A stretch of 64,000 bases of DNA from Moraxellaceae bacterium (GTDB lineage Bacteria; Pseudomonadota; Gammaproteobacteria; Pseudomonadales; Moraxellaceae): positions 20,993 to 84,992 of the forward strand of contig JAJFBF010000024.1 of assembly GCA_020697295.1 (NCBI GenBank). The letters run 5' to 3'. Both the position numbers and the translations under genes were made by a program. The number at the start of each line of letters is the position of its first letter. The stretch's first letter is position 1. Shown piece after piece: positions 9,360-19,400 of the stretch. The notes under the pieces are model-generated. The model was not told where the DNA came from. It worked only from the letters and a program-made list of their open reading frames with translations, and did no database searches.

Positions 9360-10486
9360 AGCACCTGGTAGGGGCGCGGATCGACCCGGGGCTCGCGCCC
9401 GAGCAGGAGGTCGGCCAGCAACTGCGCCGACGCCGGCGCCAGCACCAGCCCGTTGCGGAACTGGCCGGCATTCACCCAGAGGTTATCGAATTCCGGCACC
9501 CGTCCGATAAAGGGAATGCCGTTGGGCGCCGCCGGACGCAGTCCGGCCCACTGCGCCACCGGCAAGCTCCCGCACAAGGCCGGCCACAACCGTCCGGCAC
9601 TTTTCATCAAGCTATCGTACGCCACCGCCGTCGGGACGGTATCGAAGCCCGCCTCCTCCAGCGTCGAGCCACACAGCACATGCCCGTCCCGGCGCGGGAT
9701 GACATAACGCCCCTCGCCCAGGATGATGGCCGGCAGCTCGCCCGGCGCCAGCCGGTACATCAGCATCTGCCCGCGCACCGGCTTTACCGGAAGGCCGGCC
9801 CGCAGCGGCGCCAGCAGGCGGCTGCTCCAGGCCCCGCCGCACACCACGAAACTGTCGGCAGCAAAGGCCTCGCCGCTGCCCGTGACCGCAGCCGTCACCC
9901 GTCCGCCCGCCTGGCGCCAGTCCACCACCGCCGCCTGCTCCCGCACGTCGACGCCCAGCGCGCGCAGCGAGGCCGCCAGCGCCGCCAGGAGGCGGGGATT
10001 GCGGATATTCGCGATGGCCGGCATCCACAGCCCGGAACGCCAGCCCGGACCCAGGCCCGGAACCTGGCGGCTGAGCGACTCCCCGCCCAGCACCTTGAGC
10101 ATCTGGCCCTGGATACCCGCCCAGGCGCGCGCATCACGCGCATCTTCGGCATCCACCAAGAGCATGCCGCAGGAAAAATACTCCGGATCGATGCCGGTGT
10201 CGGCGAGCAGCCGGCTTGCCAGGACCGGATAGGCTTGCTGGGCAAGGTGGGCCAGGGCGGTGACTGCCGGCGGATAGCGCCAGGGATAGAGCGGCGAGAC
10301 GATTCCACCGCCGGCCCATGAAGCCTCGGCGCCGACCTGCCCGCGCTCGAGCAGGAGGACGCGGCGGCCCGCCAGCGCCAACTCCCGCGCTGTCATCATG
10401 CCCATGACGCCGCCGCCGACCACAATGACATCGGCCGTGGCTGGCGCACAGGCATCCATAAGGAGGGGCGGATTCGGGCTATGCAT
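9356..10486 (-). CDS. thiO: Glycine oxidase ThiO (FAD-dependent amino acid oxidase)
   Basis: A 376-residue DAO-fold flavoenzyme. The FAD-binding Rossmann motif VVGGGVMGMMTARELA lies near residue 22, with an acidic residue at the end of beta-2 (LLERGQVG). The conserved C-terminal GLRPAAPNGIPFIG and NLWVNAGQFRNGL sequences are present. It oxidises glycine to dehydroglycine for thiazole synthesis in thiamine production. The position between pilR and the fimU-type operon matches P. aeruginosa. The ATG at 10486 was preferred to a GTG one codon earlier; an ATG at 10459 is also possible. No thi genes lie alongside, so the thiamine role rests on family and synteny. Confidence 0.85.
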   Translation of the reverse strand: MHSPNPPLLMDACAPATADVIVVGGGVMGMMTARELALAGRRVLLLERGQVGAEASWAGGGIVSPLYPWRYPPAVTALAHLAQQAYPVLASRLLADTGIDPEYFSCGMLLVDAEDARDARAWAGIQGQMLKVLGGESLSRQVPGLGPGWRSGLWMPAIANIRNPRLLAALAASLRALGVDVREQAAVVDWRQAGGRVTAAVTGSGEAFAADSFVVCGGAWSSRLLAPLRAGLPVKPVRGQMLMYRLAPGELPAIILGEGRYVIPRRDGHVLCGSTLEEAGFDTVPTAVAYDSLMKSAGRLWPALCGSLPVAQWAGLRPAAPNGIPFIGRVPEFDNLWVNAGQFRNGLVLAPASAQLLADLLLGREPRVDPRPYQVL

Positions 10487-10581
10487 CACAGGTCACGTAA
10501 TTGCTGAAGGGGGCATGAGCAGATAAGCTCAAGGCATCTGCGGGAACCCGCCAAGACGACAAAGAAGAAGGGATAGCAGCC

Positions 10582-11070
10582 ATGAAAAAACAGCAAGGCT
10601 TCACGCTGATGGAGCTGATGATAGCAGTTGCCCTGGTGGCCATCCTAACCATGATGGCCGTGCCTGCCTACGTGGGTTATGGCGAGCGTTCCGCGCGCGC
10701 CAGTGTCCAGGCCGACCTGGCCACTGCCGCCAGCGCCCTCGAGCGGCGCAAGGCGCAGAACTTTACCTACGCAGGCGCCACCGCCGGCAGCGGCCCCACG
10801 GACACTTTCTCGAACCGCTCCCCCTCCGACGCTGCCCCCGGTGAGCAAAAATACAATATTATCCTGACGCTCCTGACAAGCGACGGCAGCCCGGTGGCGG
10901 CCGTCACCGATGTGGCTGTTGGCTATGAGGTAACCGCGGTCTCCACGAACACCTTCGCGACAGGCAAAAGCGAAGCCCTCAAGATCAATCATATGGGCCA
11001 GAAGTGCTACAAGCCGCTCGGCGCCGGGGTAACCGACTGCGTCTTCGGTACCGACAAGCCCTGGCCCTGA
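10582..11070 (+). CDS. pilE: Type IV minor pilin PilE
   Basis: A 162-residue type IV pilin-like protein. A short leader MKKQQG is cleaved before FTLMELMIAVAL, with the conserved glutamate at mature position 5. A hydrophobic N-helix and a small globular domain follow, with a C-terminal cysteine pair (KCYKPLG, TDCVFG) that can form the D-loop disulphide. Minor pilins form the priming and tip complex. An AAGGGA ribosome site precedes the ATG. Unusually, it is on the plus strand, opposite to the rest of the minor pilin cluster, and ends 9 bp from the convergent fimT-like gene. It could instead be a PilA-type subunit, but the length, the sequence and pilY1 next door favour PilE. Confidence 0.83.
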   Translation: MKKQQGFTLMELMIAVALVAILTMMAVPAYVGYGERSARASVQADLATAASALERRKAQNFTYAGATAGSGPTDTFSNRSPSDAAPGEQKYNIILTLLTSDGSPVAAVTDVAVGYEVTAVSTNTFATGKSEALKINHMGQKCYKPLGAGVTDCVFGTDKPWP

Positions 11071-11079
11071 TACCCGCCG

Positions 11080-11655
11080 CTAGCTCCAGCCACAGGCCTT
11101 GCGCGCCGCCAGCAGCACGCTGGCGCCGGCGCGCTCCGGCACTACCGCCCGCGTCCGACCCGTCCGGTTGACCACGACCTGCCGCAGCCATTCGTTGCGC
11201 TGCGCACTGTTACATACCGTGAAAGTGCCGTTCATGCTGTCGGTGCGCCCCGCCGCCCAGCGCAGGTAAGGCTTGTTCTGGAAAGAGCGCCAGACCAGCC
11301 GGAACTCGCTGCCACCGGCAAAGGCATCGTGTCCCAGCACGACCTCCCCCGGGTCCACGCGCCCATCGGCATCGGCATCCAGGAACATGATGACGCGCTG
11401 CCCGTCGTCACGACCGCAGACGATCCCGTCCGGGCTTCCGCAGATGGTCACCGGCCGGTGCATGCTCAAGGAGCGGTAGCGCATGGCCTCCAGCATGCCA
11501 ATGAAATGGTTGCTGACTGACCTGACGCGCACCCCCTGCCACCAGCGGTCCATTGCCGGCACGGCCCAGCCGGTCACCATGCCCACGAGGGCGAGCGTCA
11601 CCAGCAACTCCACCAGGGAAAAGCCCCTCTGCGCAAACCTCTTCTGCCCGTGCAT
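11080..11655 (-). CDS. FimT/GspH-type minor pilin with an EF-hand-like loop
   Basis: A 191-residue pseudopilin. The leader ends at G11, followed by FSLVELLVTLAL with the glutamate at mature position 5, then a GspH/FimT domain. Residues 93-104 (DADADGRVDPGE) fit the canonical EF-hand loop pattern, with D93, D95, D97, G98, D101 and E104, so a calcium site is likely. Cysteines at 72 and 80 plus two near the C-terminus could pair. The start at 11655 gives the normal short pilin leader; the longer ORF does not. It is on the same strand as pilY1 but lies beyond that gene's terminator, and it is paralogous to the FimT at 22992-23501. Confidence 0.82.
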   Translation of the reverse strand: MHGQKRFAQRGFSLVELLVTLALVGMVTGWAVPAMDRWWQGVRVRSVSNHFIGMLEAMRYRSLSMHRPVTICGSPDGIVCGRDDGQRVIMFLDADADGRVDPGEVVLGHDAFAGGSEFRLVWRSFQNKPYLRWAAGRTDSMNGTFTVCNSAQRNEWLRQVVVNRTGRTRAVVPERAGASVLLAARKACGWS

Positions 11656-11744
11656 GAGTGGCGTCCCTGCCAGCTGCCCGCAATGGAGGCACGTTATCGC
11701 CCGGGCCCGGCGCCGCCCATACGCCATGCGGCCGTAACGCAGGC

Positions 11745-11774
11745 AAAAAAAAGCCCGCCGGAGGGCGGGCTTTC
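11745..11774 (-). terminator. Terminator after the downstream pilY1
   Basis: The stem GCCCGCC/GGGCGGGC has a three-base loop. It is followed on the minus strand by eight T residues, 15 bp after the pilY1 stop. Confidence 0.88.
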
Positions 11775-11788
11775 CTGCAGCGACTTTC

Positions 11789-14700
11789 TTACTTGGTGAA
11801 CCAGCGCGTGCGGCGCATGCCAGGCGAATTGAAGTCCTGGTTGCGCACCGCCCCCGTGCCGGTGATCACGGCATTCTTGCCGTCGTCGCCAATGATGAGC
11901 TGGGGCGCGCCACCCAGTCCCTTCACCACGGTGTCGATGAAACGGTCCTCGACGGTGACCACGCCATCCCCGTTGGTATCCCGCTTGATGGCGCCATCAT
12001 TCACGCTCATGCGCCAGAGCTTGCTGATCCCGATGACCGGGTCGCACTTGCTGGTCAAGCTGCCCATGCGCGGCACATAGGAGGAGAAAAAGACCTCGCC
12101 AAAGAGAATGATGGGAGTCGCCAGGACCTTCTCGCCATCCTCCGGCAAATCCATCTTCCAGCCCATGGCGTCCGTCATGTCCACGCCCTCGGTCACGGTA
12201 AGGTCCACCGTGGCGAGATTGTCCGGCTCTATGGTCGCCTGCAGGGAGTTCTCGTCGGCGCTCGCCAGGTCGGCCCGCAGGGCGTCCATGTCCTTGAACA
12301 CATAGAAGAAGTCATTGGTTCCCGTATCCAGGGGATGGCTGCGGTAGCCCGCGCCCATGGCCACCACCACATAGGGCGTGCCCGAGGCGCCCAGCAGGGT
12401 CGCCACGCTGGGCGGCTCGAAGAAGCGGCGCTGGTTTTCGGTATTGGCGACGACACCCTGGCCCACGGTGGCCAGCAGGTGCATGCGCTTGCCGATCTGG
12501 CTGTCGGTGCTGGCCGCATGATTGATGTCGAGGCGGAAGACCTGGCCCCCGAGGTCCCCGACATACACCGCATCGACCAGGCCATCCTTGTTGGCGTCAA
12601 AGAGCTTGGGCTCGGCCGGGATGCTGTACTTCATGGCGGGAACATTCAGGTTGGCGCCGGTGTTGCTGGCCCACCAGAGCAGCTTGCCGGTGTCCGGATC
12701 CACGATATAAAGCTGGTTGCCGCGGGCATCGCTGACGTTGGCGGCGGTATACCCCGCGCTCTCATGCTTGGGATCATAGCCACCCGCGAAGAACAGCACG
12801 GTCTTCACCACACCGCCGACCTTCACATCCCCCAGCACCGGCTTCGACCAGGTCTGGCCCATGTTGATGAAGCCCGCGTCCACGCCGCCCTGCTTCACCC
12901 ACTTGAGCCTGGGCTTGCTGCGATCGGTGACGTCCAGCGCATAGTAGTTGCGACCGCCCATGCGCATGCCGCCGAAGAGCCAGACCTTGTCGGCGGGGGT
13001 CGCGTCAGGAGTGATCTTCAGGTCCTTGTTGCCATCGACGCGCCATACAGCCCAGGTGGAGTCCATGCCGAACTCGGGCAAGTCCTGCTCGGCATCGAGG
13101 ACGAATTCGTCGGCGCGCGCCAGCTTCTCCTTGGGCATGAAGGCAAAGCTCTCGACGCCGGTATTGGCATCCACCGCATGCAACATGCCCTCCATCGTGC
13201 TGAAGAACAACATGTTGTCCTGCAGGCTGGCATCCAGCTGCGCCGCCTCGGGCGTCTTGCTTGTATAACCGTAGTTGACCAGCACCGGCTGCGAGTGCAG
13301 CACGCCGCCCAGTTCGTTGCGCACCTTGGTGGTGTCGCTCACGGCCTCGGCGTCGACCTTGATGGTAGGGACGCTTCCCGCAACGTTGGGGTCCTTGTCC
13401 TTGACAATAATGCTGCCGTAGCCCTTGAGCCAGTTGAACACATTCTCGACCTGGCCGTCGGTCGTCAGGCCCATCAGCGACCTGGCCGCCGCCACGTCCA
13501 CTTCATCGAGCGTACTCAGGGTCATCTCAGTGCCATACGCTGGCAGATACGTATAAATCAGGCGCTCTGCAGGAAGGGGCAGCATGCTGGCGACGCCGCC
13601 CTCCACGGCCTTGTTGCCATCGGCCGACGTGCTCCAGAAGCTGTGCGCCGCAGTGGAAAAGAACGTGGTCGCCGGGTCAATCGCCGGCTTGCCGTCCTGC
13701 CCGACAATCGTGGTGGTCTGCTTGATGCTGCCATCGGCCATCGGTGTGTCCTGGAACATCAAGCGGTAGCGCTTCACGTTGCCGCGCCAGCGGGCCGTCA
13801 GGCCGTCAGGATCGAACATCGCATAGTAGAGTTGGTCGAGGTGGGTGAGCCGGTTGAACTGGTTCACGGCCACGCCAGGAGCGGTGATGGAGCCCGCCTG
13901 GTTGATCATGCTGGTCATCGTGCTGAGCAGGGAGTCGGTGAGCTGCGCACTGGTCTTGGCATGGAAGAACTGACCCTTGCCGTAGTCGTCGGCCACCGTT
14001 TCCATGTCGGTCACGACCGAGCCCGTGAGGGTGTCGTCAAACAGGACGGTATTGGTGCGGATGACCGCCTTGCGCTGGTTGACGCCGGAGGAGAGGTGCT
14101 GCGCCACGGACATCATGCAGGAGAAGTTAGTATTCGTGTTGCCGGACGAGGTCGGGATCTTGCTGTAGCTGGTGCAGGGCTGGTTATAGCCGCCAGTGAT
14201 GCCGTTGCTGTTGTTGTTCACGTTGGAGGCATTGTTCGGCTCGCCGTCCGACATCAGGTAGATGTAGTTGGCCGAGCACTCGCTGGTGTTTTCCAGCGGT
14301 GACACGTACTTTCCCGCCGCAACCGTGCGGGAGTCGGGCTGGGAGTAAGTCTGCGAGGGAATCTGGTCGTCAAAGGTGGTAGTGAAGATATCCTTCGAAT
14401 ATGCCGCCATCCCCAGCAGGTAGCGGGCCGCCTCGGCATAGGCATCACCCAGCGGCGTGCCGCCACTGGCATACATGCGCGCAGAGATGTCATCGTACAG
14501 ATCCTGGCGCGCGGTCTTGTCGATCTCGTCCAGGTTGCTGAACTGCTTGCGATAGATGATGTGCAGGAAAGCCGACCGGGACAGCGTGCTGTCCATGGCA
14601 TAAATGGAACTGCTGACATTGGTCGAGCCGGAGTTGCGCAGCAGGAAGCCCAGCGAATTGTTGCTGGCCCAGCCGGGCCGACCGGTCACAGCGGCCACCT

Positions 14701-16111
14701 GCGCGGTGACATCCAGCGCGCGGTGCACGCCATCGGTGCTGACATCGGCGGCACTGCCCGGCAGCGTGAGCGTGGTCATCGGCGTCAGCGCGCCCGCGGG
14801 GGGTGGCGTGCAGCTGACCTTCCGGGTGGTCGCATTCTGGGTGCAGAACTCGGCCAGGTTATCCGTCGCAAAGGCGCCCACCTCAATCGGGGCCGGCACC
14901 GTATCGCTCTTGGCCGAGGTCAGGTAGAGCCAGGCCTTCTGGATGGTGGCATTGGGAATCACGGGGACTTCGGGAAAGCGCAGGGCCACCAGGTTGCGAA
15001 CGCTGTCGGGAACCGCGGCCGGGGACATCGTGGGCTGGCGATAGCTCACATCGATGCCGCTGCCACCTTCGGGCCACTCGATGTCATCGTAGGAGGAGCG
15101 CACGCCCAGCACCACGTCAACGGGTGCGGAGATGCAACTGCCGGTGCGGGCGGCGGCGGTCGTGTAGCTGACGATCAGTACGGGGGCTGCTCCCTCGTTG
15201 CCCTCGAAGGAGTGCACGGATGCCGTGCGACTGCCGCCATTGGAGGTGACACGCAGGCTGAGGGCATTGCCCCCGCACCAGTCGGCGCGATTGACCACGC
15301 CCTGGACCAGGCTGCCCACGTTCACATAAAAAGTCGTGACGCCGTCATCGGTGGACGGCGAGGTATCCGCGCTCCAGGTGCGCCCGTCGGTGCCATCGGT
15401 GGTGAAGACCGCCGAATTGCCGGCACTCTCCGCCGCCACCTTGAGGGAGTTGGGCACGGAGCCGCTGGTGCCGGCGCGGGTAAAATGGAGCATGGCGCCG
15501 GTGATGGTCGCGTTGCGCGGAATCTGCAGGTCTTCAAAGCGCAGCCCCAGGGCCGACATGGAGGCGCCCACCGTATAGGAGCCGCCACCGAGGGCGCTGC
15601 CGGAGACATCGTTGGCGCCGAGGTTGTTGCCAAAGGCATCCTTGCCGCTGGCGCCGATGCGGTTCTCAAGGGAGGAGCTGATCGTCCAGGCGTCCGGCAC
15701 GGTCTTGCTCAGCTTGAGCGCGGGATAGCGCATCCAGCCGCCATCGTTGGCATCGGGATTGAAGCGGGCGTAGCCCATCTTGATGAAGTCGGGAGCTGGC
15801 TTGACCACGCCGCCCGTCACGGGCTCGGGGTCGCCGAAGAGCACCTTGCGCATGGACTGCCGCAGCGCCCCGATGCGGGTCAGGCGGGCCGGATTGCCGG
15901 CATTGCAGTTTTCCAGGCAGTCCCGCATGGAGCCGGAGCTGTCCAGCACCATCATCAGGACCGGGGTGACATCGCCGCTGAAGTCGACAGGACGGACATA
16001 AACTTCCGTATCACTGGCATAGACAGGCGCCAGGCTGAGGCAGCCCAGCAAGAAGGCCAACAGCCCGGCAAACAGGCGGCGGCGGGCGAATACGCCCTTG
16101 ACTGCATCCAT
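11789..16111 (-). CDS. pilY1: PilY1-type pilus tip adhesin, copy A (intact MIDAS)
   Basis: A 1440-residue secreted protein. A Sec signal peptide is cleaved near VYA-SD at residue 33. A VWA domain opens with MIDAS motif DSSGS at 57-61. Two beta-sandwich segments (about 150-318 and 330-520) with DNRLRE-like features (LRFEDLQIPRNATI, LRFPEVPVIPNATI) then interrupt it. The VWA fold resumes with T552 (GGTPLGDAY) and D622 (LMSDGEPN). The C-terminal half is the Neisseria PilC/PilY1 beta-propeller (GGVLHSQPVLV at 935, FSTMEGMLHAVD, LFGGMRMGG, GQTWSKPVLG). DANKDGLVDA at 1172 and DTNGDGVVTVED at 1378 look like calcium loops. PilY1 acts at the pilus tip in adhesion, retraction control and surface sensing. 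The start at 16111 aligns with copy B. It is a separate transcription unit from copy B. Confidence 0.92.
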   Translation of the reverse strand: MDAVKGVFARRRLFAGLLAFLLGCLSLAPVYASDTEVYVRPVDFSGDVTPVLMMVLDSSGSMRDCLENCNAGNPARLTRIGALRQSMRKVLFGDPEPVTGGVVKPAPDFIKMGYARFNPDANDGGWMRYPALKLSKTVPDAWTISSSLENRIGASGKDAFGNNLGANDVSGSALGGGSYTVGASMSALGLRFEDLQIPRNATITGAMLHFTRAGTSGSVPNSLKVAAESAGNSAVFTTDGTDGRTWSADTSPSTDDGVTTFYVNVGSLVQGVVNRADWCGGNALSLRVTSNGGSRTASVHSFEGNEGAAPVLIVSYTTAAARTGSCISAPVDVVLGVRSSYDDIEWPEGGSGIDVSYRQPTMSPAAVPDSVRNLVALRFPEVPVIPNATIQKAWLYLTSAKSDTVPAPIEVGAFATDNLAEFCTQNATTRKVSCTPPPAGALTPMTTLTLPGSAADVSTDGVHRALDVTAQVAAVTGRPGWASNNSLGFLLRNSGSTNVSSSIYAMDSTLSRSAFLHIIYRKQFSNLDEIDKTARQDLYDDISARMYASGGTPLGDAYAEAARYLLGMAAYSKDIFTTTFDDQIPSQTYSQPDSRTVAAGKYVSPLENTSECSANYIYLMSDGEPNNASNVNNNSNGITGGYNQPCTSYSKIPTSSGNTNTNFSCMMSVAQHLSSGVNQRKAVIRTNTVLFDDTLTGSVVTDMETVADDYGKGQFFHAKTSAQLTDSLLSTMTSMINQAGSITAPGVAVNQFNRLTHLDQLYYAMFDPDGLTARWRGNVKRYRLMFQDTPMADGSIKQTTTIVGQDGKPAIDPATTFFSTAAHSFWSTSADGNKAVEGGVASMLPLPAERLIYTYLPAYGTEMTLSTLDEVDVAAARSLMGLTTDGQVENVFNWLKGYGSIIVKDKDPNVAGSVPTIKVDAEAVSDTTKVRNELGGVLHSQPVLVNYGYTSKTPEAAQLDASLQDNMLFFSTMEGMLHAVDANTGVESFAFMPKEKLARADEFVLDAEQDLPEFGMDSTWAVWRVDGNKDLKITPDATPADKVWLFGGMRMGGRNYYALDVTDRSKPRLKWVKQGGVDAGFINMGQTWSKPVLGDVKVGGVVKTVLFFAGGYDPKHESAGYTAANVSDARGNQLYIVDPDTGKLLWWASNTGANLNVPAMKYSIPAEPKLFDANKDGLVDAVYVGDLGGQVFRLDINHAASTDSQIGKRMHLLATVGQGVVANTENQRRFFEPPSVATLLGASGTPYVVVAMGAGYRSHPLDTGTNDFFYVFKDMDALRADLASADENSLQATIEPDNLATVDLTVTEGVDMTDAMGWKMDLPEDGEKVLATPIILFGEVFFSSYVPRMGSLTSKCDPVIGISKLWRMSVNDGAIKRDTNGDGVVTVEDRFIDTVVKGLGGAPQLIIGDDGKNAVITGTGAVRNQDFNSPGMRRTRWFTK

Positions 16112-16459
16112 AGCAAACTTATCCCTGAGCATATAACTCTTTGTTTTTTTAGGCCTATCGCCACAAATTACCCAACGGAGGGGGGAGTTGCGGACCCGAT
16201 ACGACCTGCCCGGTTCGGTCCCGCCGCAGAGGTTGATCCCCGCACAAGCACCGATTCGGACGCGCGCATTTTTCCATGCCAGCCCGGTCATTAAAAGGAC
16301 TGAATTGTTTCAGCTCTACAGCCGCAGGACCGGCAAACCCCATCATCGGCCCGTCGCCGGCCTTGTGCCGCCCACACCATCACACCCCCCGTGTGCACCG
16401 CTTCGCACCCGCCAAAAGAAAAGCCCGCTCGGGAGCGGGCTTTTCGGTGGCCTCGGGCC
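16112..16459. other. Intergenic region between the two pilY1 genes
   Basis: 348 bp without a supported gene. It contains the terminator of copy B (16413-16446) and must contain the promoter of copy A, but I see no convincing -35/-10 pair. The last 30 bases before copy A are A-rich on the coding strand. The small frames here are shadows. No known riboswitch consensus (including c-di-GMP types) was recognised. Confidence 0.6.
16413..16446 (-). terminator. Terminator after the upstream pilY1
   Basis: AAGCCCGCTC and GAGCGGGCTT form the stem. On the minus strand it is followed by TTCTTTT, 14 bp after the pilY1 copy B stop. It separates copy B and its operon from copy A. Confidence 0.85.
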
Positions 16460-19400
16460 TCAGCGCTTGGTCTTCTCGAACCAGCGCGTCCGGCGCATGT
16501 TGGCGCTGCTCAGGTCGGAGTTACGCTCGACCCCGGTGCCGGCGATGATGGCGTTCTTGCCGTCCTCGCCAACCAGCAGCTGGGGCGCCCCACCCAGGCC
16601 TTCCACCAGGTTGTCCTGGAAGCGGTCCTCAGCCGTGACCTCGCCATCCTTGTTGGTGTCCCGCACCACGGCAGCATCGAAGGCATTCATGCGCCACAGC
16701 TTGGTCACCCCGATTACGGGCGAGCACTTGTTGCTGGTGAGGCTCTGGCGCGGCACATAGGAGGTGAAGAAGGCTTCGCCAAACAGCAGGATGGGCGCCG
16801 CCATCACCTTCTCGCCGTCGTCCGGCAGGTACATCATCCAGCCCATCTTGCCCGTCACGTCGACAGCATCCTTGGAGGCCGGGTCCACACTGGCCAGGCT
16901 GTCAGGCTTGATGGTGTCCTGCAGGTCGGTCGCGGTCACCAGATCCTTGCGCAGCACGTCATTGTCGCGGAACACGTAGAACGCATCCTCGGTGCTCTCG
17001 TTCAGGGGATGGCTGCGATAGCCGGAGCCCATGGCGACGATGACGTAGGTCTGCCGGGTTGCCGCGTCAATCATGGTGGCCACGCTGGGCGCCTCGTAGA
17101 AGCGGCGCTGGTTCAGCGTGTCGGCAACAATGTCCTGGCCGATCGTTGCCAGCAGCTTTACCCGCAGGCCCAGGTCCTTGCCCGTTGTAGCGCTGTTGTT
17201 GATGTCCAGGCGCAGGACCTGACCGCCCATGTCGCCCACATAGACGGCATCCACCAGGCCATCCTTGTTGGCATCGAAGATCTTCACTTCGCTCGGGATA
17301 CTGTACTTGAGGTCCGCGCTCTCAAGATGGGCGCCCGATCCCGTGCCGCTGGCCCAGAAGAGCACCTCGCCGGTATCGGGGTCGACCACGTAGAGCTGGT
17401 TGCCCAGGTCGTCGCTGGTGCTGGTCGCGGGATTGTAGCCCTCGACCTCATGCTTCTCGTCGTAGCCGCCGGCAAAGAAGGCGAACTCGCCCGAACCGCC
17501 CTCGATAACCCACTTCAGCCTGGGCGAATCCAGGTCGGTCACATTAAGGGCGTAGTAGTTGCTGCCGCCCATGCGCATGCCGCCAAAGAGCCAGACCTTG
17601 TCGTCATCGCCACTTGCGCCGTTGCCGGTGATCTGCAGGTCCTTGTCGCCATCCACGCGCATCACGGTCCAGGTCAGGTCGAGGCCGAAGAACGGCAGGT
17701 CGCTGGGAATGTTGAGCGCCTGCTCGTCGGCATTGGCGAGGGCTTCGCGGGGCATGAAGGCGAACTTCTCGGTCCCGCTGGCGCTATTGGTATCGACCGC
17801 ATGCAACATGCCCTCCATCGTGCTGAAGAACAGATAGTTCTTCTGCAGGTCAGGGTTGGCGGCGGCCTCGTTGGCCGTATAGTCAGTATCAAAACCGAAG
17901 TTGATCAGCACCGGCTGCGAGTGCAACACACCGCCCAGGGCATGGCGCTGGCCCACGCCCGTGGTGGAAAGCAGCGTGCTCTTCACCAGGCTAGCGTTGG
18001 TGCTGTCCGCCACGGTGAGGTCATAACCCAGCAACCAGTTCAGCACGTTCTTCACCTGATTGTCATCGCTCAGGCCCATCGTGGCCTTGGAGCTGGCAAT
18101 CACGGTGGCATTGGTCGTGTTGAGGGTGGTGAGCGCGATGTCCCCGGAGGACGGCCGCACATAGTCCGGGAAGCTCGTGTAGATCTTGCGCGTTGACGGA
18201 GTCGGCAGCTTGCTGCCCACGCCACCCAGGGAGGTGTTCTTGCCGTCCTTGATGGGCGACCAGAAACTCCAGGCATCATCCGAGAAGAAGGTGTCCGCAT
18301 CGATTGCAGGATTATCCGACTTGTCGACAATAAAGGCCTCGGTTTCGGTGAACTTGAGGCGATAGCGCTTCACGTTGCCGCGCCAGCGCGAATTGCCCTG
18401 GTCCGGATCGAACACCGCGTAATAGAGCTGGTCGAGATGGGTGAGCCGGTTGAACTGGTTCACGGCCACGCCGGGCGCGGTGATGGAGCCGGTCTTCTCG
18501 ATCACCGAGCGCAGGGTGTCGAGCAGGGCCTCGAGCAGCGAATCTTCGTCGACCGCAACATAGGCCGTACCGCCACCGGCCTGGGCCACGGCCTTCATGC
18601 CCAGCACCATCTGCTGCTGGCCGGCGGTGTCGCCGTTAAACAGCACAGTGCTGGTGCGGATGATGGGCTTGTAGCTGTCCGGGAAGTCGGCCGGGTTGCG
18701 CAAGTCCTTGGTATACATGTACTTGGCCATCGAGCCCATGCACTCGAGGTTACCGTCGTCATTGCCGGTCAGGGTGTAGCCCACCGGGAAGGTGAAGCCG
18801 TCGCCGCACTTGGTGACGCCCGGCGTCTTGGGCGTGGCGGCCAGGACCTCACCCGTCTTCGTGCCCACGCCCGCCATGCTCTGCGCATAGCCGCTGGTGA
18901 GGGCGAAGACATAGGCGGCGGAACAACTTTCGCCCGTACGGTCCACCGGCGTGAGGTACTTGCCGTCTTTGATCGTGCGCGTATCAGGCGCATTGAAGGT
19001 CTCGACCAGGCCCGGCAGGACGATGCCCGTGGCGGTGTCCGCCGGGGCCATGCCGAGCAGGTAGCGACCTGCCTCCTGGAAGCCGGCGCCCAGCGGCGTG
19101 CCGCCGTCCGGCACCATCAGACTCTCGATGTCCTCAACCAAGTCCTGGCGCACGGTCTTGCGCAGGTTGTTGAGGTCGGTGATGGCGCTCAGGGCGCGTA
19201 CGTGCAGCACCATGGACTTGCTGAGGCCGCTGTCGGCGGCGGCCAGGCCGCGCAGGGTGCTGGTGGCGCCGTTATTCTGCAGCACGAAGCCCATGGTGTT
19301 GCCCTGGTTCCACGTTCCCTGGTTAACCACTTCCTGGACGACGCCCGTCACGTCGGCCACGAAGTTCTTGCCGGTGCTGACGGGATTCCCGTCCACATCG

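Noticed and set aside
10490..10581. Sigma-54 (PilR-dependent) promoter upstream of pilE
   Set aside because: No GG-N10-GC arrangement matching the -24/-12 consensus was found.
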